DNA from: Eublepharis macularius
Lineage: Eukaryota > Chordata > Lepidosauria > Squamata > Eublepharidae
NCBI RefSeq assembly: GCF_028583425.1
Contig: NC_072791.1
Span: 194,470,311 to 194,534,310, forward strand
Direction of reading: 5' to 3'
Length of the DNA stretch: 64,000 bases
This document shows positions 25,526-39,800 of this stretch, in pieces. Position 1 is the stretch's first letter. The number at the start of each line of letters is the position of its first letter. The position numbers and the translations under genes were made by a program. The notes below the pieces were generated by a model that saw nothing but the letters and a program-made list of their open reading frames with translations, was not told where the DNA came from and ran no database searches.

Positions 25526-27075
25526 AACTTTTACTCTGCTTTACCTTTGCTGGGCAGGTTCAATTGTTTTTCCTTTGACTTATTTTAGAAACCATAAGCA
25601 AGTGAAAGGATACAGGACTAAGTAGCCAAGGGCCCCCCTCCATGTCTAACACCAGCTTCAAAGTATGAATTGTCCCAAACCCAGAAAAAAAGGTTTTTAT
25701 AGATCACAAATGATTGTGCAATTTATTGCAAAACTTCATATCCCCTCATTCATTTTTCAAATCCAGTGCTTGCTGGCTACGTTTTGGGAACCCGAAGACA
25801 AATGCATCCATAGTAGTCAGACAGGTGCAGTTGGAAGGTTTAAGTACTCAGTTATATTTTCAAGTAAGTTCATTCTGAGACACCATCCCATGCTCATTTA
25901 GTGCCACCACGGGTGATGCTTATGAAATTCTCTAGCAAAATATGATTCCCATTTTACACATAAGGAACTGAGGCATGGCGCAATTAAAGCTGAAGTTAAT
26001 TAGAACACCCACTAATCATGCACATACAAGAACATCTTGACAAAACCTTTTGCATAATGTTTTATGATAAGTGTTTTGTTTTATTATAGTATTTTTATGT
26101 GATCCATTTCAGATAATCAACCAAATCACTTTCAATATCATGTTTTATAAAAGCAACTAATATGTAAGAAAGTGGGGGGGGGACTGTAAATTGGCAAACA
26201 TGAAACACTCTATTAAGAATGCAGCTTAACCAAGAGCTTTGTAAAAGATACTTATGTGGAGTTTTAAGTGCAGCAGTAATAGTGCTGTCATCCTATAAAG
26301 AGTTACTCCAGTCTAAGCCCAATGCAGTCAACGGGGAAACTCTGTATAGGAGTATGCTGTAATACAGCAATATAAAAGATTGACGGTAGAAGCCATACTA
26401 ACAGCACTGAAATTGGTTGGTCTAGGTGCGTAATCCTCACGTGGAATGTGAAAGGGCTGAAGTTTGAATCCTAGACAAGCCCATGGTAGTGATGGGGGGG
26501 ACAGGGGAGAAAGGTGTAGCTTTGTCTGTAACTTTGGCGGAAAACAAGCAGAGAATAAGGCCAGCAGTGGTTATGAACCATGAGGACAAACAGAATTTCC
26601 ATATTCAGTGGAGGCAGTCTTCTGAAGACCAGTGCTTGGGCAACACCAAGGGGAGGTGGTGCTCCTGATCTAGGATTTCTACAGCCCACTGTAGGGGGGG
26701 GCAGGATGCTGGACTACACAGGCGATGGGTCTGACCTGACACAGCTGCTCTTGTGTTTTATGCATCTGTTCCCATCGTATCAGAGCAAAAATGGCAACAG
26801 TATCAAGTTGCTAATTAGAGATGCAATTACTTCATTTGCTAACCCTATTCCATTTATTCTTAGTTTTGAGGCTTGTGACGGGAGGTCATTTCTTTACAAC
26901 TACAGTCCAATCCTTAACAGAGTTACACTCTTCTAATCCCATTGACCAATGAGCTTAGAAGGATATAATTCTTCTGAGACTGACAGTGTTAATCTCTCAG
27001 GCCAGGATCCAGCACACGCTTTAGGTGCACATGAATACTATGTGCATTAATTATATTTGCATTTTTGGGCTCACT

Positions 27076-27078
<3 letters not shown>
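25526..27078. other. Gene-free DNA downstream of GRB14, with two short palindromic MITEs
   Basis: Copies of an about 88-bp CAGTCCAATCCT-type palindromic MITE lie at 26284-26365 and 26903-26990 (best copy at 53211). 25975-26160 and 26785-26880 are repeat-free AT-rich candidates for conserved elements. Confidence 0.45.

Positions 27079-27108
<30 letters not shown>
27079..27108. repeat. (GA)n microsatellite
   Basis: A pure GA run of about 15 units. Confidence 0.95.
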
Positions 27109-27111
<3 letters not shown>

Positions 27112-27383
27112 GGCATTAAATGCCACCACAGGAATTGTATCACTTTAAATTCATCAAATTAAAAAAAAATAGCTAAAAGACCTTGCATGCCTGCAAACCG
27201 CATTCAAAAATATAATGTAATATATGCTTAGGTTTTATATTTACACATTGTGTGTGCTGTTCAGTCTCAGAGTGAACCGACACCACGCTCTTTGCCCACA
27301 ATTACTGTACAGCGGAAACAAGAATGTATCTTAAAAACTAGGCATCACCTAGAACAGTATAAAGGAATCTAGTGGGAAAAACA

Positions 27384-27389
27384 TTTATT
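27384..27389 (-). promoter_or_regulatory. Candidate GRB14 polyadenylation signal AATAAA
   Basis: AATAAA on the minus strand, about 280 nt downstream of the GRB14 stop. It is the first perfect hexamer after the stop that I noticed. Mammalian GRB14 3'UTRs may be longer, and transcript data would be needed to confirm use. Confidence 0.35.
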
Positions 27390-27670
27390 TGAAAAATATT
27401 CCCTAGGAATGCAACATTATACACAGTTACATATTTTTAGCTTGAGATTCTTTTTCAGAAGATCTCCATTGATTAGTCAGTTCCAACACAGAAGTACCAG
27501 ATGCTTGTTTTTCTGTGATGCACACAAACTCTGCTTTGCAAGTCGAAATTTTACATTCACGGAGTGCATTGGCTTTATAACTCCCTTCATTGAACAGACT
27601 GCTTTGTAAAGACAAAACAAACATTCTGCTGTAAATTCTAGGAGGCTTTGGTGAGGCATTGGCATTTTGG

Positions 27671-27817
27671 TTAAAGCGCAATCTGGACGCAATAATGTTT
27701 TAACCTGCAAGGAAGTATGCCTTTATTGAGCTGGTAGAACTCTACTAGTTGAATGAGATCAGAAAACCTGGTGTGACCATCATCCAAAGTATAAAACAGT
27801 TTGCCTTCCTCATCCAA
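27671..27817 (-). CDS. GRB14: GRB14 terminal coding exon: SH2 C-terminus and stop
   Basis: The acceptor is TTCTTGCAG. The coding part is 48 codons plus TAA (27671-27673), residues 327-374, [15 protein letters not shown] to [28 protein letters not shown] and the C-terminal HYC-x-IAL match recalled GRB14. This is the natural protein C-terminus, so the 3' end of the gene is complete. Confidence 0.97.
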   Translation of the reverse strand: MDEEGKLFYTLDDGHTRFSDLIQLVEFYQLNKGILPCRLKHYCVQIAL

Positions 27818-30800
27818 CTGCAAGAAGAGAAAAACAAAAACAAAAAATCAATCATTGCTATAGCGCTCTATCACTCTTACTGTGTTCATCTGGCCTCTTT
27901 AAAGTTGGTTAAGTAGATACTAGCGTGCAAGGACACTAGAGAGATTCAGGATTGGACTCCAGTCTAAGCTGAGTGTTAGGGCAAGAGTGAACATTCATCT
28001 CCCCTGTTAAGTTACTGCTGTCTCCCAATGGTAGAAGGGCTTGATTTAAGTTCCCCGCTCAGGCAACAAAGGATGAACAAGGAAAGATGGCCACCATCAA
28101 GAGGAGGACAAATATGGTCCACCCACACAGACGTAATTATGACTTGCCAAGCCTTTTGGACACCATGTGAGCTATAAATTGTCATTGTAATCTTCATACT
28201 ACTTCTGAACACTACTGAGTGAATTCATATAAATGTTTTTAAAGGGCATTATAGGATTAAAAACTCTTTGGTTTAAGAAGAGAACAGATCTGCTTGGAAA
28301 TTCACATTCAGAATGTAATTGTTTACTGCATAAAGCTATCATGATACTTCGGTGGTATGTCCCTTTAAGACGTTCTGTCTTATCTTTGACTGAATAACCT
28401 TTAAAAACTGTGTATGTTTGGGTTTCTGTGCGCTCGGTCGCCAGAATGGACCGGTGATTCCTTGGTGCCACATTGATTGATTTGTTTGGTGAGTGTACCA
28501 TTGCATTTTGGATTAACATTGTTATATCTCTAGATTATGTTTCAATGTACATATTCTTAATTAGCATGTGACGTTCATCCGCTCCTGAGGAAGACTGCAA
28601 GAAACATCAGGAACCTCGCCGGCCCTGAATGTCGGGCGGAGGGACTCCGTTCTTCAGGCTTGTTCGCCTCCCGGGCATCACTGTGCTGGACGCCACAGGA
28701 CTGAGAAAATGTTTTTGGCATTGTTCCATAATATGTATTCACGAGTTGGTTCTCTTACCAGTCCTGCAAGTGTGCCCTCGAATGCTTATGGTGCTTGGGT
28801 CCTTTAATTTATCTATGCATGAATTATTATACATTTATTTATGCGTGAATTGCTGTTAGTGCACGACATACATTCGGTTTGATTGTTTGTAATATAATTT
28901 TTTAAAACTTTTTGGATTTCTGCCTTCATCTGCGGTTATCCACTTTTTCTCTGGTGGAAATTCACTCAGGCATGGAAAATGAGATAAAATATCCTATAGT
29001 GTCCATGCTATTATCAACAGTAAACTTATTCTACGATTTCTCACACGTGATAGACCCCCCCGTACAACCACACTGGTCTTTCCTCTTCCTTCTTTAGGCA
29101 GGGGATTAAACTCCAGCTGGAGTCAGTGGAAGATTTCTTTTAAAATGAAACCTTTAAATTTGACAGCCAATGTCTAGGCCAATTTATTTTAAAGGTGCAG
29201 AGTGAAACCCTGCACATGCCTAAAACAAACCAGCATCACCAGAGCATTAAACTTACTCACTTCTGCTTGTCAGATATTTAATCGATCCATTTTAAACAAC
29301 CAACCTGCTGTGCAGGCTAGTCCGAAGCATGCTTTCCCATAAAAACCCATCGATTTTTGAACCCACTCTTCTCCCAAGGAGCTCAAAGTGGCATGGACAA
29401 CTAACTCTCCTTCCATTTTATACCCACAACAATCCTGAGAGGTTCACCAACGTTGACAGAGAGTGACTGGCTCAAGGTCACTCAGAGAGTTTTCATGGCA
29501 GAATGGAGGATTTGAATCCTGCTCCACCAGATCTGAGTCCAACACTCGAAACACTCTATTGGACTACCTCCATGCAAGACTCTACCTCCCCTGCTCCCTT
29601 GCTAGTACAGAGGTTTCCCATCTGCTTGTGCTCCTCTCTGTAGTCTCCATCTATCAGCCTCCCCATCCCATATATAGCCCATTACTCCTAGTGTATGCCG
29701 TTCTCCCTGGCCTGATGAAAGCACAGAGAAGTCCGCAATCATTACACTGCAAGATGGCCACTGCCTCTAGGGTGTCCTGGCTCAGTGCTCCCCTGACCTG
29801 CAGAAGACTGAGGATGGAAAAAACAAGGGAAATGTTGGGGGCATGGAATTTTGGAGAGTATGCCTGCACTGCTGACAAGAAAATGAAGTTAAGTGCCCTA
29901 CCACAGCCATGGGAATGGGTGGTTCGCAGCAGAATATCTGTCAGCAACTTGCAAAATCATCCTAAGAAGAGTTTCCCGGGAGTAAGCTCTACCGAATAGA
30001 CTTGAGTGAAGTTCTGAGTAGATCTGCTTAGGACTGCAGTGTTAAACACTTGAACACATAAACCTGCCTATACCAAGTCAGTCTACTGATGTCTACTCTG
30101 GTTGGCAGCTGCTTTCCAGGAACTGTGGTGGAGGCCTTTCATATCACATCATCTGCTACATGATCTATTTAAATGGAGATGGCCAGGATTAAATTTGGGA
30201 TTTTCTGCATGCAAAGCAGACGTTTCACCACTGAGTCATGCTCCCGTTTCTCTTCAGCTGAAGAATTCTTTTTTCTACCCACAATGAGACATAAACATTC
30301 TACATAGCAGTCATTCTTGCCAGTAGAAAACACAGTGGTAGAGTTGGCAGGGGTGACAGCTCAGGAGTAGCGCAAAAGCTCAAGTTTTCAGATAGCATAT
30401 GCTGGGGGAAACCTCATTCTACCTGAGTCCCTGCCGATCGGAGTAGCCAAACAACTGAACAGTCTGACTCTGTATAAGGCAGATTGCTATGAAATAATCC
30501 TACAGGCCGGGATAGTCCAGGTAAGCTTGAGCTCTTCAGATCTTGGAAGCTAAGCAGGGTTGGCCTTGGTTAGTAATTGGATGGGATACCTCCAAAGAAG
30601 ACCAGGGCTGCCATGCAGAGGCAGGTAATGGCAAACCACCACAGTTATTCTACTGCCTTGAAAACCCCAATAGGCGTCTCCATAAGTGGTCTAGGACTTG
30701 ACAGCAGTCTCCATCATCACCAATCCAACAGCCACAAGTAAAGAGTTAAACAAATGGCCATTTTTATTTTACAGAGAGAGCAATGAGACTCAGACACTAC

Positions 30801-33800
30801 TATATGGAACTAAGAGACCTTAGTTAAATGGGTTAGAATATGTTCTGTTCTGTGAATTTAGAAAAATTCAGGAATTTTAGCACGGCCATGAATATGAATC
30901 TTCCAAGTAGCAGTCATGGGGAGGGGGTCTCTATTCTTTGTTTTTATTCTCCCCCTTCTCTTTTTTCAACTCTACAAAGTTTCACTTGCTCTTGATTCCC
31001 AACAAGATAGACTTTGCCAAGTGTTGGTTGTCCCCTGGGACCTTTGAGAAACATGGGGAGAACGATTACAAGGCCAGAATGGCAAGTTGGTACCCAGAGA
31101 GAATATTTACCATTGGCACATGGATCATGCTAATAGGGAAACAATAGGGAGCAGTCAATAGACTCTCATTAGAATCCCATTGTCGGAGATGGCTTTTAGG
31201 TTTAGAAACTGCCTCTTTCACAGATTCTTGCAAACAGTAGGTTTCAATAGTTATAAACAGAATGCATTACCAAAACATTCATCTCCGTCTTGGCATTACT
31301 TTATCAACCACTACAGTGTGTTTCATCACTGTACAAACTTACTGGTTACTTACTGGCACAATCTGGAAGTGCTTTATTTTTAATCCATGACTCAAGGACA
31401 GTACAAAGGTTTTGGGGTTACTCTGGCTATCCCGTACCAAGAAAACTCTAAAGGGAAAGGGAAAAAAATGTGTCAAACATTGTGAATGTGTGATAATGCT
31501 AAGCAGCTGCTAACTTCTGAGATTTTTCTGATAAGCACTGAAAGGTTTCTTTGGCAGGGAGAAGTAGCAAGCAAAAAGCCTTCATTTTCTGGAAAATCTA
31601 ACACAATAAACATGGAGTTGGATCCAAAGCTTCTGTTCCACTAACAGTGGAGCCTTCTTGCTCTGGCAGAACAGTCACATTCTGCTGGTAGAAGTCTCTG
31701 TGTTTGAAAGCTCCACCATTGGTGGAAGGCAAACTTCACCAATGGTGGAAGAGAAATACTGGATCCAACCCATTCTTCTCATCAAGTATGTATTCTCAAC
31801 CACGCTGAGATGTCTGGGGCATGGGATAGGGGACCACTGATTAGCTCCTGAATATGTGTCTAGGAAGCAATTTTCCCATCAACTGGGCCAAGTTCAGAGC
31901 CCAATTAGAATAAAAAATTAAAAACCTACTAGGGAGCGGGGGGGGAGTGCAAACAGTGCTTTCCTCCTATCCTTTCATCCTATCCAGCTCCACTTTATGT
32001 ATTGGCTTTTTAGAAATCCAGATAAGGTCTTGGATCCCACCAAGAATTCTGCAGGCAGAAGGCACAGGGCAATTTCCCCCCTGTCCTCCTGCATGACCTT
32101 CCCCAGGCATGGAACCCAATACTCCTGATAGGTTGCAAGATAGCTCATCTTTCTCACTTAAGGGAGTAGTAGCAGAAAACGGGTGGTTCTCTGTGAAGCA
32201 ATCAAAGGACTTGAAACTTCTTGGACTGTACCATTTCAGACATATATACAGGTAAGAAACAACATATTTAAATGTTCATCCTCTAGATCATTTCACACAC
32301 GTTGATTATTAGTACATCAGGGAGGCTCTCTTTACATGTTCAGAAAGGGTTTTACACAGGGGAACATTCAAATGTTCAATCCTCCACCCAAACAAGGCCA
32401 AGGAGGACTGTGCAAAAAGGTATGCTGCATACATGATCCTGCTCTGAAGCTGCTGAGGCGTAACAGAGAAAGGACAGGAATCTTTCTTCCATCAAGCTCG
32501 CACCACAAAATCCACACTGGGGCTGTGCATTGGATCATCAAAATCACAGGCCTGTAGACATGCTTTTAAGGCAGCCCCAGTGGTCCCTCTTTCAGATAAA
32601 CCAACTTTCATTCTGCTTTGAGAACAAAGAACTGCTGAATGCTTCTCTGCCTAGGAAAAATCATAAGGACAAAACCTTACCCATCCACCAATCCTTGCCG
32701 CAAAATCAGTTGATGAGCCTCATCTCTAGAGATCTTACGGTGAAACCATGGCTGCGAACTGTGTATGGCTGGAAATACCATGAACAGGTGAAAAAAAAAT
32801 CTTTCCACAACGGTTTTAGTGCAAGGCAAAGCAATACCATTAAATTCTATACGAGTAGACGATTGATACTTACCCATATTTGACGGGACATTTTGCAAAG
32901 TGGAGGGACTACAGAGCCGTAAACAGCCTTTTTTCTGAATAGGAAGAGGGAAAAGTTTCAAAAAAAAATTGTGGGTGAGAAAATCAAATTAGAATTTTTG
33001 CAAAACTCAGTATTTCATACCCGCCATGCTAATCCTTCTTCAACTGCAACTGATAGAGCTTCTGAGGGGTTTTCAATAACTCTGGATTTATGTCCTGTGA
33101 AGTCCATGGCCACAAGAGAATTCTCTGAAATGCTTCGCTGCCAAAGAAAATGTATGTTTAGAGTGGATCTTGCAAAAACAATTCTTATCTGTAATGTCTT
33201 CATCATTCCCAAAGCAAAAACAGTCTTCAGTAGAGTTCATGCAGAAGGATCTATTGATTACCATAAGGCAACGAAATTAAGAATTAGAAAAATGTGTGTT
33301 GTACATAGTGATAAGTTTTTAGGATGAATGCATTCTAAAAGACATCCCATTTACAACAGAGTTTATAACCACTATTCTGCCATTTGATGCCACAGCAATT
33401 CTACATGGGACATCTAGAGGAAAGGATTATCGTAATGCATTTAGAGAAATGATAGGTGAATTCCTCATAACAGCCAGAACTTTTGACGACTCAGGGTTGG
33501 AGAATTCATCGCATCCTACTAGAGGAGGAATGGTTACTGAAATGATTTTTGAGATTGGCTCTGCTATCTTAAACAGATTTACACCCTTTCTAAGGACACT
33601 GACTTCAGTGGCCTTAAAAGAATGCCACTGTTGAAGTATGATATATGTCAGGCAATAACAGACTTTGTTTCTTGCTGTAAATGTAAAAACCATAATGTAA
33701 TAAGATTACAATATCTTAGCCACATCATCACTGCCACCACTGTATCTGTCAGTAAAGGGGCTGGGGTCCCTATGCTGACCAAGAAAGCAACAAAATTAGG

Positions 33801-36800
33801 ACACTTCCAGATGACATAAAGGTTGGCAAAATCCTCAGATATGCATAAAAATATGCCTTTGTAAATGAAAGAAAAATGCCTCCCCAGGCACACACAAAAC
33901 AGCTTGATGAAGACTGAACATCTCCATGGAGGCATGAATGTGGAAAACAATACTTAGTTAATGGAAAGGAAGTAGGAGGGGAAGTTAATCTGCTCTAGCC
34001 CCTGAAAGTTTTTATTTCATTTTTTGTTTGTTTATTGTCCACTTTTCTCACTGAGACTCAGGGTGGAGTACCTGGTGTAAAACAATAGAATCAAATAGAT
34101 GCTCCACCAGGCCTATGAGCGTGGTTGAGGAGCAAGCGAACTATCCTGCCTGTTTTCCTTTGTTCCGCTCCACTTTTTAATGAAATCTATAGATTTTATT
34201 ATTAATGATTTTAACTATTTATTCTATTTAATTGTAGTTTTTATGATTTTATGATGTTGTGAGCTGACCCACCCTGAACCTGCTTGCGGTGAGGGCACGA
34301 TACAAATCAAACAAAATAAATAAATAGCATTAGACATTTAATAAGCAATGTGATATGGCTAGGGTTACAAAAATTAGAAATAATGCAAACAAGTATAAGA
34401 CATGGTATGTCAAACAATAAAAGTAGAAAACAATGCAGTAAGAGCAAGGCAATAAAGATTTGGGGTTGGGGTTTTTCCAAACAGTTCCTCTTTCCTGCAA
34501 TTATTTTCACGTCCTGTGTTTGTTTCCTCTAACAGTAAGGTGAGTGGCCTCAATCACTAGAAGAACTAGATCGTGTCTCCACATCTAGGGAAATATTCTA
34601 TAAAATAGAAAGGAAAAGGTGGCTAAAATTCCAATAATTATTCCAGTTTATACAACTGGGCATGCAGGCTGAAGAGCGACTTATAGGCATTAGGTGGGAT
34701 ATGCGAAGGTACACAGCCACTATGTTGAGCTAAGCAGTGCCCAGATAGGCCTCCCAGGAAACCCTAGTTCCATGGAAGAAAGCTATGGCATAAGCCCCCA
34801 CTCACTCCCCCACTATGAGGCAGATTTTCCCTCCAAAGCTGTCAAGATTGCTTGATGTGGCTGGGCAGCCTCCAGTAGAGTGTCTCTGTGAATACTTTAA
34901 TGTTCTCTTTGTCCCACACTTCACACATATATGATTTTGGTTTATATCCCAGCCCAAATGCATGGAAGGGAAGTAGCAGGAGACAAATCTTCAAAATGAA
35001 ATGGCAGTAGATGCTGAATAAAGTTCAAAAGGAAACAGCAGATTTATTAAACAGCCAGGGTTGGTATATAGGTAGGCAGAGAAAGAAAAGCTGAGGTAAA
35101 ATTTGATTGTAGGGCAGAATACTTCAAAAGTATTAGACACAATTATCTTCTTATAGCTAAGTTTCAAATATTTACAGTTCCTAAAAGTGACAGGCTCATA
35201 GTTACATTAGGCTTAGGTTACATTAACAAGGATTCTTAATATAGTTCACTTTACAGCTTAGGTGTTCTTCTGACTTCAATACAGCACTCTTCCCTTTACA
35301 CCAAACCTAGGGTCCTCCTCAGAACCAACCCCCCCTTTTTAGACATGAGGCAGGAATTATTCTTCTCCAAAAGACATAACCCTGATCACTTGGTTGAAGG
35401 GGAGTCTCCTTTCAATACCCACTTCCTCTGCCAACACCACCCCTCCAGTTCTATCTTGTCAGCGTAAATTAGTGCTGGCTTTCACACTTACTTTAACTAA
35501 AAGACTTCTTTAAGCCTAAAGCTGTCCCAGTTAGGGCAAACCTTTCCTTTTTCCTCATACAGAGTATTATTAGTGTGACCCTCTTTGTCAGACTCCAACA
35601 ATTCTGTTAGCACCAAATGTTACCTTCTCACTGGCCAATCACAGAGAGGGGGAGCAGCCTATCAATTATTCTCCCTTCTGGCAATTTATTTAACCTTTTC
35701 CCTTCCACTCTCTGGATGTTGCACTTAGTAAACCTTTCATTTGTAAGCCCATTCTGTCACAAAAGGTGGTATATAAATTGAAAAAAAACCAGAAGTACCT
35801 ACCATAGGTGTGTTAAGAGAACCACAACCACCTCTACCATGATAAGGTTGCATGTAATTCTGGTACAGCTGCATTCCATACTAAAAACAAGAACAACCAT
35901 CATTAATAGGTTATGGATTTATGAACCACATTCTGAGAGTACTCAGTGGAGGATTCTGCTATCCACAGGTTTTCATCACACATCGAGTCTGCTACTGATT
36001 ACTTTTTCACCCTACACATGCAAGAAGCAGCTTCCTACCATCAATCAATAATAAATACCATATGGAAGAAAACCCTCCTTTAAAAAAGGTTAAACAAAAA
36101 ACAGAGGACCTTGAATTGAAGATGGCCCCACTCTGTCTGCTCAAAGCTTTTTGGCTGGTACCAAAATGTGTGTGGGAAGACAGTAGCACACATCAGCCGG
36201 ATTGCAGGGCTGTTCTCTCTCTGCTCCCTTTTCTCCTGGCTGGAGCCAGAAGGCATGAAGGCAAAAAGAGGAGCATGACCCTCTTGTGTGTATACCCAAA
36301 TATAAGGCCACCCTTTTTTCTACAAAGCCAAAAAGATTTACAAAAATAGTCGTCTTTAGGGGTAAATACAATAATTATTTTGCTCCAAATTAAACATTCC
36401 ATTTGGGTTTTGACCATTTCATGTACCCAATCAAATAGTCATCTATTTTGCTTGTGTTGCCTAAGCTTTTTTTTTTTTTAAGTGTAACAACCTTTGACAC
36501 AGGATCTGTCAAATGCAACCCTCCCCAAGTTAACAAAACAAAACGAATGACTCTCTGGTTCACTAGTAAGATAACAAAGAACTTGTTGCCTTTAAGATTT
36601 GCTCTTATCTGCTGACACATGACGCCACCTGCAAGCTTCAATGTACCTGAAAGAATGATCCTAAGGAAGTAAAAAAACTTGCACACACAAACCACACCAG
36701 AATGCTTCCCCACACCAACACCAACAAAAGAGCAACTGCATCTTGTATTTGATAGACTGTAACCAGGCGAGTTCAGACTAACATTTTTTTCCTGGTCTGG

Positions 36801-39800
36801 TACACACTGGAAAGGGTCTAAGTGAAGCCCAGCTATCAACTGCCCATTGTATTCCCTCACCCTGCTTTCTTGAACATTGATCCTGAAACACCCAAAGGCC
36901 TTCACATGGAAGAGAGAAAAGACTTGTTCTTCCTTGCTCTAGAAGGCAAGATTAGATTCAGTAGGCTTACATTACAGGAAGGAAGATTTTGGATGAACAT
37001 TGGAGAAACTTTGTAATGGTAAGCGCAGTACAATGATGGAATCAGCTTAGCTGGGTGGGTGGTTCCCCCTTGCTGGAAGTCTTCAATGGTATGCTGAGAA
37101 CACTGTAGCTTTGGATTTGCTTCATGGAGAGCAGGTTGAATTGGATGGTCTATCAGGCTCTTTCTAACTCTAGTGCTATTCTACTCATGTACACAAAAGT
37201 ACATTGAAATTTCCATCTGGCTGTTCAACCAAATACCTAGTTTAAGCCTCACTCACTTGGATTTCTGCTTTCTGATCACTGTTGGTTTAAAAAAAATCTA
37301 AGAAAGGTCATTATTTAAAATGTATGATTGCCCGTCCTCTCCTCAGCTTGAAGACAAAGAGCACTGGAAATATCTTCCTGAATGATTCTTCACACCTTTG
37401 AGCTTTGCCCCAGAAGTCAAAACTACATTGTACTTTCTAGGTATTTGCTTAACGTGCAGCCCTCAAAATGAGTAGATCAAAGGGACCAAAGAAAGAAAGA
37501 GAGAGAGAGAAAGAAAGAAAACAAACAGTTCTAAATGATCATTCGTGCAGTTAAAAAAAAAACCTTGTCTTCTGCATTAGTGCAGTCAAAATCTCAGTTC
37601 TGAAGATTGTGTTCCAATAGAGAGGCTTATAATGGTGCAATTCTAAGCACAGTTGCATCCTGCAAAACCCATGGACTTCAGTGGATGTAGAAGGGGGCAA
37701 CTCTGCTTAGGATGGCGCCGTTGATGACGGGGATAGATCCAACCATTCTCAAGGAACCTTCCTCCAATTGAAGAGTCCTTGGGCTGGAGGGTTCCTTGGG
37801 CTGGAGGGAGGCTTCACATTTTGTTCCAGGAGTGGGAGGAGAGGGGTAGGATCCACCCCATGGAAGGCAGCTCAAAGCAACACAGCATGTGCACATACAC
37901 CATGAAAAAAGCATAAGTACATTGCAGATGCATGCACTATGCAAGGAACCTTCAGTGTCTTCAAAAAAGCACTGGTTGATCTAGAAACAGCAATCGTTGA
38001 TGAGAAAGTCACTCCTGCATTCTCCTCTCCCAGCCTATGACTAGCCACTCTCGTATTTATTTGTTTGCACTCTGCTTTTCTTCCCAAAGTGGATTACAGC
38101 ATCATTCGCCCCTCCTCTATGTTATCCTCACAATCACCATCCTATGAGGCGGACAGAGCGGCTGGCCCCAGGTCACCCAGCAAGCTTCCATGCTGGAGTT
38201 AGGATTTGACCCTGTGTTTCCCAAATCTTAGCCCAACTCTGTGAAGTAGCTTAGGGTGAGTGTGTGTGACTGGCCCAAGGTCACCCAGTGAGCTTCTATG
38301 GCAGAGTGGGGATTGAACCTGGCTCTCCCAAATCCTAGTCCAACACTCTAACCACTATACCACATCACTCCCTGCAGAAACAGTTGGTGAAGATAAACAG
38401 AAGACTTTGGTTTTTACCTTCAGCAAACGAATTGCTGTTATCCAGCAGGTCCTAATTTGCTCGCTGTCTGCATAAAGTTGTTTCAGGTCTCTGGCGGCTC
38501 CTGCTTTGTGAGGCTAGAAAGCCACAGCATATTGTTTAGCATTAATTCCTATCTCGGAGGCAATACCTGTTGAAATAAAGGCCACTAATTCTCCTATTTC
38601 ATAAATGAATGTTGGATTTTCCCCCTCCCGTCCTTTAAAAAGAAACCTTGGCAAACAAAGTCTACCTCTCCTCCCCTTTGAAGAAATTCTTTTATTCCCC
38701 TCCCTCTCTAAATGCTGAGCATTTACCTTAAAGCAGAACCCATAGCTGACTAGAGCTCCAGATATCTTTTTGCCTGTCAAAGACATATACACATCACTAC
38801 TGCTGAATTCACTGAAAAGCTGCAGGTGTCTTGGCTCCTGAAAGGAAGAGGCAAAGCAATTACATACTGTGCTGAAGGAGGAGACGACTCTTCTGTAGGG
38901 TAAAATATAAAAATTTGAGAGAGAAGCAACATTCAAATATCTGAATGTGAAGGAACAAGGCATCCAAGTACATTTCTCGGCATCCTGAATGCTGTTGCTT
39001 ATGGCGATGCCAAAGGAACTCACTGAGCAGCCAGCACTGAACCCTACCTGCCAGCTTTTAAGACGGGAAGCTCCAAGGTGCAAAACAGTTCCACATTCAT
39101 TCTGTCACAGACAGCACAACTTCATACACATTTCTTGGGACATATGGATCTGCTTTCTTTTTTGGAGTTAACAGGGATCTCAGAGCTGACATGGTTAGGT
39201 ACCTACTGAGGCCCAATGTCCAGCAGACAGCCCACCACAACCATTTGGCCCATCTTAAAATGGAATAAATATCTGTCAGAAGCGGTGGAAATGCAGCACA
39301 AGACCGTTGTGCTGTGTCACTTCCTTTGGCTCTTTTCCCATCAGGAAATGGGAGATTACCCCCAAAAGATAATATTCTGAGGTAAACTTTCATTCCTCAG
39401 TGGAACCAAACATGTCTATTCTATCACACTTTTTAACTGCAGCGGTTCTGAAAGCGCATAAAGAGCTGAGCTTCAGTGCTGCTGCCGGACATCCCTCCTT
39501 TTAAGAAATGGGAGATTTAAAAACTTTTAGATGGCCTGACCTAAGGATATCAGGTCATATGACTGATATTAGGTCACATGATTGATACATTTAATCTCAA
39601 ATTCAACCCTACCTTCCATAAATACATCTGTTATGCTTAAACGATCTCTTATCATCAGGTAAGCTCTATAGGCCAGCATATTATATACGTGGGTTTCTCT
39701 TTCAGGACTGCATTAAATGGTCAGCTACCATTCCTTGGTGTCCCCCCCCACCGCAGCCATTCATGACCATAAGTTTTACTATAGCATTAGGCCCAAGTAT

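Larger units (their letters stand above)
27818..31353 (-). other. GRB14 last intron, repeat-rich
   Basis: A 3.5-kb intron between the HFQIVP exon and the terminal exon, GTAAGT...TTGCAG. It holds a Penelope-like remnant, four SINEs and a short MITE, listed separately. The 178-codon plus-strand frame at 29463-29999 runs through an inverted SINE and is not a gene. Confidence 0.8.

Noticed and set aside
29463..29999. 178-codon plus-strand open frame
   Set aside because: It overlaps an inverted SINE and ends in a MITE. It shows no domain and no splice context.
36390..36905. 171-codon minus-strand open frame in a GRB14 intron
   Set aside because: Low-complexity and Lys-rich at its end, with no recognised domain. 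GRB14 reads correctly without it.
38514..39083. 189-codon minus-strand frame
   Set aside because: It is the 38727-38837 exon read through its flanking introns. The splice sites limit the true coding part.
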